From assembly GCA_024404295.1 (NCBI GenBank), contig JAKSQE010000060.1, positions 1 through 7,405 of the forward strand: a DNA stretch of 7,405 nt, written 5' to 3'. Below, one piece after another: positions 1-5,789 of this stretch. Below the pieces are notes generated by a model. It was not told the origin of the DNA and made no database searches. It worked only from the letters and a program-made list of their open reading frames with translations. The translations under genes were made by a program, and so were the position numbers. The first letter of the stretch is position 1, and every line of letters starts with the position of its first letter. Source of the stretch: Oscillibacter sp. (lineage in GTDB: Bacteria > Bacillota > Clostridia > Oscillospirales > Oscillospiraceae).

Positions 1-299
1 GCCGTAAGCGCGGCGGAGGCGTCATCCGGGATAAACTCGCCGTCAAGCTGTATGCGCTCGTTGAAGCGCACGACGAAGGGCGAAACGAAGAGCCCGGTCC
101 TGTACCCCGCCTCCGCAAGCGCGGAAGCGCAGAACGCGGCGGTCGAGCCTTTGCCGTTTGTTCCCGCGATGTGCAGGCATTTCAGCTCATCCTGCGGATT
201 GCCGAGCCCCGCGAGGAGATTTTTTATCCTATGCAGGTCTACGGTCGGCGAAAGCCGACCGTAGGAATGTAAATATTCGATTGCCTCCGAATAAGTCAA
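1..299 (-). CDS. folC: Folylpolyglutamate synthase / dihydrofolate synthase, N-terminal part (3' end beyond the window)
   Basis: FolC adds glutamate to folates (and, in bifunctional forms, to dihydropteroate) in an ATP-dependent Mur-ligase-type reaction in the cytoplasm. Ninety-nine codons are visible. They begin MTYSEAIEYLHSYGR and contain the folate-synthetase P-loop HIAGTNGKGST at residues 43-53, followed by a segment reading GLFVSPFVVRFNERI (69-83), both hallmark FolC blocks. The start is TTG at 299-297, preceded by GGAGAG about 5 nt upstream; no ATG or GTG fits the family N-terminus. The gene begins 11 nt after the valS stop codon, matching the usual Firmicutes order valS-folC. The usual length is about 420-450 residues, so roughly three quarters is missing at the window edge. 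Codons 12-21 form a perfect palindrome (see separate entry). By my count GC over 1-300 is about 59%. Confidence 0.92.
   Translation of the reverse strand, partial: MTYSEAIEYLHSYGRLSPTVDLHRIKNLLAGLGNPQDELKCLHIAGTNGKGSTAAFCASALAEAGYRTGLFVSPFVVRFNERIQLDGEFIPDDASAALT
239..264. repeat. Perfect 11-bp inverted repeat with 4-nt loop inside folC
   Basis: CTACGGTCGGC at 239-249 and GCCGACCGTAG at 254-264 are exact reverse complements separated by GAAA (TTTC in the mRNA). The element spans the last base of folC codon 12 through the first base of codon 21, about 35-60 nt downstream of the TTG start. The encoded stretch YGRLSPTVD has the length expected in FolC at this place, so the palindrome does not look like a simple insertion. 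It would fold very stably in the mRNA and could slow early translation. No U-tract follows it, so it is not a terminator. It could belong to a dispersed palindromic repeat family, which one window cannot show. Confidence 0.75.
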
Positions 300-310
300 C
301 GGAACTCTCC

Positions 311-484
311 TTACTTACCGAGCGCGTCGATGGAAAGCTCAATCTTTTCGAGCATTTCCTTCAGGGAAGCGAGCTTTTTGCGCTCGTCTTCAATAAGCTT
401 TGCGGGCGCCTTGGAAACGAAGCCCTCGTTGTTGAGGCGGCTCGCGCAGCGGTTAATCTCGCTTTCGGTCTTTTCCTTTTCCTT
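311..484 (-). pseudogene. valS: Valyl-tRNA synthetase, C-terminal coiled-coil arm only (5' truncated)
   Basis: About the last 55-58 codons of valS are present, ending at TAA (313-311). The readable protein includes TESEINRCASRLNNEGF, then VSKAPAKLIEDERKKL, then a leucine/glutamate-rich helix ending IDALGK. This is the two-helix coiled-coil arm at the extreme C-terminus of ValS, including the conserved LNNEGFVSKAP turn that contacts tRNA. A full ValS has about 870-900 residues; the catalytic domain, editing domain and anticodon-binding domain are all absent. Upstream of about 484 the frame runs into sequence belonging to a different gene (Dabb start), so the upper boundary is approximate. folC follows after 11 nt. 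The fragment cannot act alone; it marks the far side of a junction (recombination scar or assembly join). Confidence 0.85.
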
Positions 485-534
485 TGCTCCTCTGTGTTCG
501 ATTGGAACTTCCACATCACGATATGGCGGATCAT
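361..534 (-). pseudogene. Dabb (stress-responsive A/B barrel) family protein, 5' remnant running out of frame into valS
   Basis: An ATG at 534-532 follows the aminotransferase stop by 11 nt and has a strong Shine-Dalgarno sequence (GGAGG, 6 nt before the start). The first residues, MIRHIVMWKF, match the characteristic N-terminus of Dabb-domain proteins, small (~95-105 residue) dimeric ferredoxin-like barrels whose substrate is usually unknown. Family resemblance continues to about residue 17 (QSNTEEQ). Then the frame becomes a low-complexity basic run and afterwards a frame-shifted reading of valS, ending at TGA (363-361) after 57 codons. Only about positions 484-534 are therefore real Dabb sequence. 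Its placement directly behind the aminotransferase suggests co-transcription from the T-box promoter. I am fairly sure of the family from the start motif, but it rests on few residues. Confidence 0.65.
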
Positions 535-545
535 GGTACTCCTCC

Positions 546-1739
546 TTAGCGGTTGTTATAGGCCTCAATACCCTTACCCAACAGATGAATGGCACGACGC
601 AGGTAGTCGCAGTTGTTCACATAGGCAATTCGGATCTCGTTGCGGCCATTGCTGGGATCCGCATAGAAACCGCAGCCGGGAGCAAACATAACCGTATCGC
701 CTGCATCGTTAAACTCCTGCAACAGAAAATACTGCAGTTTTTCCGTGTCATCCACAGGCAGGGTAATCATCATATAGAATGCACCATCAGGGCAGCGGAA
801 CTTAACACCGGGGATCTTCGTCAGCTCCTCCACCACGGTATCCCTGCGCTTCTGATACTCCGTACGGACTGCGTTAAAGTAAGCAGGCGTGACCTGACGA
901 TACATGGCAGCAGCGCCCAACTGCTCGATGGTGGCCGTACACAGGCGGGCCTGGCACAGCTTCATGGCCTGCGCCATAAACTCCGCATTGCGGGAAATCA
1001 AAGCGCCGATACGAGCGCCGCAGGCGGAAAACCGCTTGGACACGGAGTCCACAATGATCACATTGTCCTTGATATCGTCAAGCTCGACAAAGGAAGCCAT
1101 TCCCTCGTTGTCGTATACAAACTCGCGATATACCTCATCGGACACCAGGAACAGGTCGTGCTCCTTAACAATGTCGGCAATGATGCGCATTTCTTCCTTA
1201 GACAGGATCACGCCGGTGGGGTTTCCCGGATTAGTTAACATAATTCCGCGAGTATGCTCATTGATGAGTGGCTCAATGCGGCTGCGATCGGCGTAGCGAT
1301 AACCGTCCTCCGGAGAGGTGGGAATGGGACGGATCGAACCACCAGTCATATAAGCAAAGGTGTTGTAGTTGGCATAGAAAGGCTCCGGAACCAGCAGTTC
1401 ATCACCATCATCCAGAATACAGGCTAACGCAAACTCCAGTGCCTCACCACCGCCGGAAGTTGCCAGAATATCCTTGCGTTCCAGCTTAACATCCAGCTTT
1501 CCATAATAATCCCGAACAGCATCCACATACTCCGTCAGGCCGTCAGAGGGAGCGTATTCCAGAACCGCTTTATCAAAATTGCGTACCGTATGAAAAAACG
1601 CTTCGGGCGTTTCGATATCGGGCTGGCCGATATTCAGATGGTAGATCTTAACACCGTTTGCTTCCGCTTCTGCCGCATAGGAATTAAATTTTCGTACGGG
1701 AGACAGTTCGCATCTTTCCACCTTGCTTGAAAAGCTCAT
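546..1739 (-). CDS. Class I/II PLP-dependent aminotransferase (alanine/aspartate type), T-box controlled
   Basis: A complete 397-residue fold-type I aminotransferase, the usual size for the aspartate/alanine aminotransferase group. It transfers amino groups between an amino acid and a 2-oxoacid in the cytoplasm using pyridoxal phosphate. Visible family blocks are YHLNIGQPDIETP (33-45), NPGNPTG (170-176, cofactor/substrate Asn), SDEVYREFVY (200-209, Asp201 and Tyr204 contacting PLP), SVSKRFSACGARIG (232-245, with Lys235 as the Schiff-base lysine), and EIRIAYV (368-374, with Arg370 the expected carboxylate-binding arginine). All key residues are present. The start is ATG at 1739, only about 15 nt after the terminator U-tract, with a modest AGGG ribosome site. 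The family is broad, so sequence alone does not fix the substrate. The leader's likely Ala specifier suggests alanine synthesis from pyruvate and glutamate; aspartate transamination remains possible. Confidence 0.93.
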   Translation of the reverse strand: MSFSSKVERCELSPVRKFNSYAAEAEANGVKIYHLNIGQPDIETPEAFFHTVRNFDKAVLEYAPSDGLTEYVDAVRDYYGKLDVKLERKDILATSGGGEALEFALACILDDGDELLVPEPFYANYNTFAYMTGGSIRPIPTSPEDGYRYADRSRIEPLINEHTRGIMLTNPGNPTGVILSKEEMRIIADIVKEHDLFLVSDEVYREFVYDNEGMASFVELDDIKDNVIIVDSVSKRFSACGARIGALISRNAEFMAQAMKLCQARLCTATIEQLGAAAMYRQVTPAYFNAVRTEYQKRRDTVVEELTKIPGVKFRCPDGAFYMMITLPVDDTEKLQYFLLQEFNDAGDTVMFAPGCGFYADPSNGRNEIRIAYVNNCDYLRRAIHLLGKGIEAYNNR

Positions 1740-1990
1740 GGGAATACCCTAATAAAAAAAAAACGCCCCTGACTCCTGTCAGGGGCGAAAAAAATTTCAC
1801 GGTACCACCCTAATCTGTCCGCAAATTGCAGACATCTCATGTCATCCGGTAACGGGGATGGATCGTCCTGCTCTTCGCAGGCTGCTCCGAAGCGGCTTGC
1901 TTCATGGCGTGGGCTAAGGGCTTGCACTATCCCCTCTCGCTGAAAGCCGGTTTCATTAAGCTGACTTCTTCACTGCGTTTATCCGATTGG
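1740..1990 (-). promoter_or_regulatory. T-box riboswitch leader of the aminotransferase operon, probable alanine specifier
   Basis: The transcript carries the T-box sequence AGGGTGGTACCGTG at 1811-1798. AGGG and GTG of the T-box can pair with CGCCCCT (1787-1781), leaving the 7-nt bulge UGGUACC that binds the tRNA acceptor end. CGCCCCT is also the 5' arm of the terminator, so the two structures exclude each other. Upstream, Stem I can be drawn by analogy with glyQS leaders: a GUGA K-turn-like segment, an AG-type bulge (UCAGCGAG), the apical loop AUAGUGCAAG closed by AGGGG/CCCUU, then a specifier loop AAGCCG flanked by AAGC and CUUC. By position, the specifier is GCC at 1896-1894 (Ala) followed by G. 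The bulge base U after UGG fits a tRNA with A73, as tRNA-Ala has. Uncharged tRNA should permit readthrough into the aminotransferase. T-box identity is secure; the specifier call is from hand folding. Confidence 0.93.
1754..1787 (-). terminator. Intrinsic terminator of the T-box leader
   Basis: CGCCCCTGAC (1787-1778) pairs perfectly over 10 bp with GTCAGGGGCG (1773-1764) across a 4-nt loop (AGGA). Ten uninterrupted U residues (1763-1754) follow in the transcript. The 5' arm overlaps the 3' half of the T-box antiterminator, so this is the OFF-state structure of the riboswitch. It lies 15-50 nt before the aminotransferase ATG. There is no gene on the opposite strand that it would obviously serve. 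Confidence 0.95.
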
Positions 1991-1995
1991 TTGCT

Positions 1996-2023
1996 ATTAT
2001 ACCGGATTTTCCCTATTTGTCAA
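1996..2023 (-). promoter_or_regulatory. Sigma-A promoter for the T-box / aminotransferase operon
   Basis: TTGACA (2023-2018) and TATAAT (2001-1996) are both perfect consensus hexamers, separated by 16 bp. This predicts transcription starting near 1988-1990, just ahead of T-box Stem I. The -35 box sits only 10 bp after the ftsK stop codon. An inverted repeat TTCCCTA/TAGGGAA (2009-2031, 9-nt spacer) spans the -35 box; it might be a weak ftsK 3' hairpin or an operator, but it lacks a U-tract. No stronger terminator follows ftsK, so some readthrough into the leader is possible. Confidence 0.88.
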
Positions 2024-2032
2024 GTAGGGAAG

Positions 2033-4567
2033 TCAAAACGTCGTATCCGTTTCAAACGGTGGCTCTTCCACTTCCGCTCCACCCATCTGCATCTCCTGCC
2101 ACTGGGCCTTGGTAATCAGAAGCTGGCGGGGCTTGCTACCCTCAAAGGGGCCAACAATGCCACGTTCCTCCATCTGATCCACCAGGCGGGCAGCGCGGGA
2201 ATAGCCCAGCTTCAAACGGCGTTGGAGCATGGAAACAGATGCCTGCCCGGTCTCCAGTATCACTTCCACGGCAGCAGGCAGCAGCTCATCACCGTCATCA
2301 GCGGCAGTCTCTGTAGATACGGCGGCCTTAGCATTGCCTTTTTCCTTCTCCTGTACGGATTCTTCGATCTTGGCAATGACCTCATCAGAATAGTTGGCCT
2401 CACCAGACTGTTTGACGAAGTTGACCACATCCTCGATCTCCTCGGGAGAGATAAAGCAGCCCTGCACGCGAGTAGGCTTGCCTTCGCCCAAAGGAGCATA
2501 GAGCATATCGCCCCTGCCGACCAGTTTCTCTGCACCGGAGTTATCCAGAATAATACGAGATTCCAGTGAGGACGCTACCGCAAAGGCAATGCGGCTTGGG
2601 ATATTAGCCTTCATCAGACCCGTGATGACATCAGCCGAGGGACGCTGGGTCGCAATGACCAAATGGACGCCGGCAGCGCGGCCCATCTGAGCCACGCGGC
2701 AGATAGACTCCTCTACCTCTTTGGCAGCAACCAACATCAAATCGGCCAACTCATCAATAACCACCACCACACTGGGCAGCGGCTCCAGATCCTCCTGAGA
2801 CTTGGCCAGCTTGTTGAACTCCTCCAGTTTTTTGACACCGTGCTCGGAGAAAGTCTTATATCGCTTCATCATCTCAAACACAGCCCACTGCAGCGCACCG
2901 GCGGCTTTCTTAGGATCGGTGACCACAGGGATCAGCAGATGGGGAATGCCATTATAGGGAGCCAACTCCACCATTTTGGGATCCACCATGATAAAGCGGA
3001 CTTCATCAGGTGTGGACTTATAGAGCAGACTGATGATCAGAGAGTTGGTACAGACGGACTTGCCGGAGCCGGTGGTACCGGCAATCAGCACATGGGGCAA
3101 TTTCTCAATATTGCCAATGATATTCCGGCCCGCAATATCCCGGCCCAGTGCAAAGGCGACCTTTGAAGAATGCTCCACAAAGTCACGAGATTCAATGACA
3201 TCTCGAATCAGAACCGGTGTCACCTGCTTATTGGGCACTTCAATGCCGACTACGGAAATCTTATCGGGAATCGGCGCAATCCGCACACCAGACGCACCCA
3301 GCGCCAGTGCGATATCATCTGCCAGATTGGTAATTTTAGAAAGTTTCACGCCCTGATCCAGCGTAAATTCATAGCGGGTCACAGAAGGGCCGTGGACCAC
3401 ATCGCCAGCCTTGGCCTCCACGCCGAAGCTGGCCAGCGTCTCCGCCAGACGGCGGGCATTGTTCCGCAGCTCCGCTCCGGCCTGAATATGGTTCTCCCCC
3501 TGGTTCTGGTGCAGCAGCGTAATGGGCGGAAATTGATAGGTATCTTCCTCCGTCGCCATTTTCTGCTCAATTTCTGCAGTTACGGCAGCTGCTTCCGCAG
3601 CAACTTCTTTGGCGGCCTTTGCCTTTTCTGTCCGAGGGGGTAAATCATCCGACAGGGCAGTAGGCGGAGTCACCGGTGCTTTTGGTGCAGTGGCAATTAC
3701 CTGCTCCAACACAGGATCGGGTTCTGCAGGAATGGCAGGCTGCGCTCCCTTGGTGGAAGTCTCCTCCGTCTGCTCTCGCAGCACCTGATCGGGTGTTTTT
3801 TGATCATCTGATTTGTGTCGGAAGAAGCTTGTAAATTGAGCCGGCTTCTTTATCGTTCGCTCCGGCTCAGAGACTGTATCATCCAGAGGTATGTCGATTT
3901 GATTCTTCTTTATGCCAATGGGCTTGATGGGAGTCACAGCCTGCGGTGCGGTCTTTATTTGAGAAACATCTTCTTCCGGCTCCTCTTCATAGCGAGGCCG
4001 CTCCCGATGCTTTTTCAGCATGGCGTTCATATCCAGACGGACAGCAACAGCCAACATTGCCACCAACAAAATCGCCGTCAAAATGATGGAAACCGGTTTC
4101 GACAGCAGCTTCACACAGCCAAAAGCCAACGCACCGGAAATCACACCTCCAGAGGTCAGTGCCTTGCCAGCCTGCCACAGGGTCTTAATCATCCCATCTG
4201 TGGACGCCAAAGTTTCTTTCATGACCACAACCTGCCACAGCAAACCAAACACAACCGGCAAAAGCAATGCACAGGTCATACGTAAACGTACCGGACGTCC
4301 ATGATGAAACAGCAAAATGATACTTGCCAACAGCAGAGCAGGTCCCATTAAATAGTAGCCATAGCCGATCAGGCCCTTCACCAGCACGGCAAGCCAATCC
4401 AGGATAATGGCATTGATGCCCATATAACTGACAAAGATGCACAATGCCAGAACAGCGCAGACTACGCCGCCCACTTCTCGACGGATGGGCCGCTGCTGCG
4501 GTTCCTTTGAAGCTGATTTCCTTGTGCGTTTCTTTCCACTTGTTTTCTTTTGAGTCGTTGTTGCCAC
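2033..4567 (-). CDS. ftsK: DNA translocase FtsK/SpoIIIE
   Basis: A complete 844-residue FtsK/SpoIIIE-family motor, which pumps double-stranded DNA through the septum during division (and into the forespore in sporulating relatives). A Lys/Arg-rich N-tail (1-32) precedes about four or five hydrophobic membrane segments between residues 33 and 178. A charged, proline-rich linker covers about 185-345. The alpha/beta motor carries Walker A GTTGSGKS (497-504), Walker B VVVIDE (601-606) and the conserved QMGRAAGVHLVIATQRPSAD block (627-646). A winged-helix gamma domain (about 760-822, with VSMLQRRLKLGYSRAARLV) would read oriented DNA sequences. The start chosen is GTG at 4567, seven nt after GGGAGG; an ATG at 4639 is in frame, but the extra 24 residues lack a good ribosome site and would overlap the promoter region. 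FtsK and SpoIIIE cannot be told apart from sequence alone. Confidence 0.96.
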   Translation of the reverse strand: MATTTQKKTSGKKRTRKSASKEPQQRPIRREVGGVVCAVLALCIFVSYMGINAIILDWLAVLVKGLIGYGYYLMGPALLLASIILLFHHGRPVRLRMTCALLLPVVFGLLWQVVVMKETLASTDGMIKTLWQAGKALTSGGVISGALAFGCVKLLSKPVSIILTAILLVAMLAVAVRLDMNAMLKKHRERPRYEEEPEEDVSQIKTAPQAVTPIKPIGIKKNQIDIPLDDTVSEPERTIKKPAQFTSFFRHKSDDQKTPDQVLREQTEETSTKGAQPAIPAEPDPVLEQVIATAPKAPVTPPTALSDDLPPRTEKAKAAKEVAAEAAAVTAEIEQKMATEEDTYQFPPITLLHQNQGENHIQAGAELRNNARRLAETLASFGVEAKAGDVVHGPSVTRYEFTLDQGVKLSKITNLADDIALALGASGVRIAPIPDKISVVGIEVPNKQVTPVLIRDVIESRDFVEHSSKVAFALGRDIAGRNIIGNIEKLPHVLIAGTTGSGKSVCTNSLIISLLYKSTPDEVRFIMVDPKMVELAPYNGIPHLLIPVVTDPKKAAGALQWAVFEMMKRYKTFSEHGVKKLEEFNKLAKSQEDLEPLPSVVVVIDELADLMLVAAKEVEESICRVAQMGRAAGVHLVIATQRPSADVITGLMKANIPSRIAFAVASSLESRIILDNSGAEKLVGRGDMLYAPLGEGKPTRVQGCFISPEEIEDVVNFVKQSGEANYSDEVIAKIEESVQEKEKGNAKAAVSTETAADDGDELLPAAVEVILETGQASVSMLQRRLKLGYSRAARLVDQMEERGIVGPFEGSKPRQLLITKAQWQEMQMGGAEVEEPPFETDTTF

Positions 4568-4644
4568 AATCGTACCTCCCGGAGGGTATAATATTTCCAA
4601 CAGATTTCTCAAGTGACCTGACATGAATGCACTTTTCATATTTT

Positions 4645-4664
4645 TATGGTGTCAGTATACCATA
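4645..4664 (-). promoter_or_regulatory. Probable extended -10 promoter of ftsK, embedded in an inverted repeat
   Basis: The 172-bp gap between rnc and ftsK holds TGGTATACT (4662-4654), an extended -10 element (TGn plus TATACT). No good -35 hexamer lies at 16-18 bp, which is tolerated for extended -10 promoters. The -10 is flanked by an exact inverted repeat TATGGT-8 nt-ACCATA (4664-4645) that could be an operator half-site pair. Transcription would start near 4647, leaving an untranslated leader of about 80 nt before the GTG start at 4567. A terminator lies just upstream (4705-4736), which supports the need for a separate promoter here. Confidence 0.6.
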
Positions 4665-4702
4665 GTTCGGTTAAAAATTCCAGTCATATTTATGAGTTTA
4701 CA

Positions 4703-4736
4703 TAAAAATATCCGATGCTTTTGCATCGGATATTTT
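4703..4736 (-). terminator. Intrinsic terminator after rnc
   Basis: A perfect stem begins only a few nt after the rnc stop codon: AAAATATCCGATGC (4736-4723 in the transcript) pairs with GCATCGGATATTTT (4718-4705) across a 4-nt AAAA loop. The U-rich tail TTTTTAT follows. This ends the trmFO-plsX-acpP-rnc transcript before the ftsK promoter. The stem is flanked by A and T runs, so it could also work on the plus strand, but no plus-strand gene was found there. Confidence 0.9.
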
Positions 4737-4739
4737 CAT

Positions 4740-5417
4740 TCAATTCATAAATTCCAAAGCAGCCTTTGCAGCCATTTGCTCGGACTCCTTTTTGCTGTGC
4801 CCGCTGCCCGTTCCAATGGATACGCCATTCAGCAGCACTTCCGTAACAAAGGTCTTTGCGTGGTCCGGGCCCTGCTCCCCTACCATGTGGTAAGTCAATA
4901 CCTGATCGGCATGACGCTGGACGCGCTCCTGCAAAGCGGTCTTATAGTCTCTTCGGCGCTCCTCCACCACTTCTTCCCGCTCCACATCCAGCAGAACACG
5001 ATGAATCAGAGCAGAAGCTTCTGCGATACCGCCGTCCAGATAAACAGCGGCAAATACCGCTTCCGTGGCATCGGCCAAAATGGACGTCCGCTGGCGGCCA
5101 CCGCCAGCCTCCTCGCCTTTGCCCAGTTTCAAAAACTTGCCCAACTCCAGTTTCTGAGCCACTTCATGGAGGCTCTGCTCACAGACCAATGCCGCACGAA
5201 TACGCGTCAAATCGCCCTCCGGCGCATCGGGATGCAGGGCATATAAATACTCTGCGGTGACAAAGCCTAACACGGAATCGCCCAAAAACTCCAGCCGTTC
5301 GTTGCTGTGCATGTTATCCGCACGATGCTCATTGGCATAGGAACTGTGGTTCAATGCCTCACTGAGCAATGCCGGATCGCGGAACGTATAATTCAGTTTC
5401 TTTTCCAGTTCCTGCAT
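4740..5417 (-). CDS. rnc: Ribonuclease III
   Basis: A complete 225-residue RNase III, the Mg-dependent double-strand-specific endonuclease that processes rRNA precursors and structured mRNAs. The nuclease domain has the signature NERLEFLGDSVL (39-50), with Glu40, Glu43 and Asp47, and the second acidic pair in LADATEAV (114-121: Asp116, Glu119). The C-terminal double-stranded-RNA-binding domain runs from about DYKTALQE (157-164) to SKKESEQMAAKAAL (208-221). Length and domain order are typical. The start is ATG at 5417 with GGAG 7 nt upstream. An in-frame ATG at 5459 lies inside the preceding hairpin and would add 14 atypical residues. rnc next to acpP is common in Firmicutes, though smc does not follow here. 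Confidence 0.97.
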   Translation of the reverse strand: MQELEKKLNYTFRDPALLSEALNHSSYANEHRADNMHSNERLEFLGDSVLGFVTAEYLYALHPDAPEGDLTRIRAALVCEQSLHEVAQKLELGKFLKLGKGEEAGGGRQRTSILADATEAVFAAVYLDGGIAEASALIHRVLLDVEREEVVEERRRDYKTALQERVQRHADQVLTYHMVGEQGPDHAKTFVTEVLLNGVSIGTGSGHSKKESEQMAAKAALEFMN

Positions 5418-5438
5418 CGTATCACTCCATATAAGGAA

Positions 5439-5457
5439 GCCCCGCTGTTGGCGGGGC
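5439..5457 (-). terminator. GC-rich hairpin between acpP and rnc, possible attenuator or mRNA processing site
   Basis: GCCCCGC (5457-5451 in the transcript) pairs with GCGGGGC (5445-5439) across the 5-nt loop CAACA, 11 nt after the acpP stop. The downstream sequence TTCCTTATAT is only partly U-rich, so termination should be incomplete. It may let acpP, whose product is needed in large amounts, be expressed above rnc, or it may protect the acpP 3' end. The same hairpin could be a target of RNase III itself, but the stem is short for that. Confidence 0.6.
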
Positions 5458-5467
5458 ATCTCCTTGA

Positions 5468-5713
5468 TTACTTCATCTTGTTCGCGACATAGTTCACAGC
5501 GTCGCCCACCGTCTTCAGATTGGCCAGTTCGTCTTCCTCAGCCTCACCGATGTCAAACTCTTCTTCCATGGCCATGACCAGTTCCACCAGATCCACAGAG
5601 TCAGCGCCCAGATCTTCTTCAAAAGAGGTTTCCATGCTCACTTCAGCGGGTTCCAGGCTGAACTGCTCAGCCACCAGTTCACGCATCGTGCTAAAAATTT
5701 CTTCAACAGACAT
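5468..5713 (-). CDS. acpP: Acyl carrier protein
   Basis: A complete 81-residue ACP, the small acidic carrier whose phosphopantetheine arm holds growing acyl chains in fatty-acid synthesis. The modification site lies in DLGADSVDLVELVMAMEEEF (34-53), with Ser39 as the serine that receives 4'-phosphopantetheine. The usual DSLD is DSVD here, a conservative change. The protein is strongly acidic and has the four-helix ACP length. The start is ATG at 5713 with GGGAG 8 nt upstream; an in-frame TTG at 5728 overlaps that ribosome site and is not chosen. It sits between plsX and rnc, so acyl-ACP and its PlsX user are made from adjacent genes. fabD and fabG, often found between plsX and acpP in Firmicutes, are absent. 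Confidence 0.96.
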   Translation of the reverse strand: MSVEEIFSTMRELVAEQFSLEPAEVSMETSFEEDLGADSVDLVELVMAMEEEFDIGEAEEDELANLKTVGDAVNYVANKMK

Positions 5714-5759
5714 ATTCTTCACTCCCAACGAGTTAATCTAAGTTGATATTGCTGACGCA

Positions 5760-5789
5760 ATCATAAGGCAAACACCAGACCGCTGTCAA
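5760..5789 (-). promoter_or_regulatory. Probable acpP promoter overlapping the plsX stop codon
   Basis: TTGACA (5789-5784, perfect consensus) is followed after 18 bp by TATGAT (5765-5760, five of six matches). The TGA stop of plsX is inside the -35 box. Transcription would begin near 5753, giving a 40-nt leader for acpP. An extra promoter fits the high demand for ACP relative to PlsX. It is a sequence match only. Confidence 0.65.

Noticed and set aside
311..595. One 94-codon minus-strand gene spanning the valS tail and upstream sequence
   Set aside because: Only the last ~58 codons look like ValS. The upstream part is an out-of-frame reading of the aminotransferase end and the Dabb start, and the ATG at 595 has no support.
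330..1238. A 302-codon open frame on the plus strand opposite the aminotransferase
   Set aside because: It lies antisense to a gene with clear PLP-enzyme motifs, has no recognisable domain or good ribosome site, and its translation reads as a typical complementary-strand shadow.
1736..1927. 63-codon minus-strand open frame inside the aminotransferase leader
   Set aside because: It coincides exactly with T-box Stem I, antiterminator and terminator. The low-information peptide ends in the terminator, so it is structure, not a leader peptide.
1904..2569. Plus-strand open frame crossing the T-box leader and ftsK 3' end
   Set aside because: It overlaps a structured riboswitch and conserved FtsK gamma-domain sequence; the translation resembles no protein.
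4568..4639. 24-residue N-terminal extension of FtsK from the ATG at 4639
   Set aside because: The GTG at 4567 has a strong GGGAGG at ideal spacing and a typical basic N-tail follows; the upstream ATG starts almost at the predicted transcription start.
5418..5459. 14-residue N-terminal extension of RNase III from the ATG at 5459
   Set aside because: That ATG has no proper spacing from its purine run, lies in a stable hairpin, and would add residues not seen in the family; the ATG at 5417 has a well-placed GGAG.
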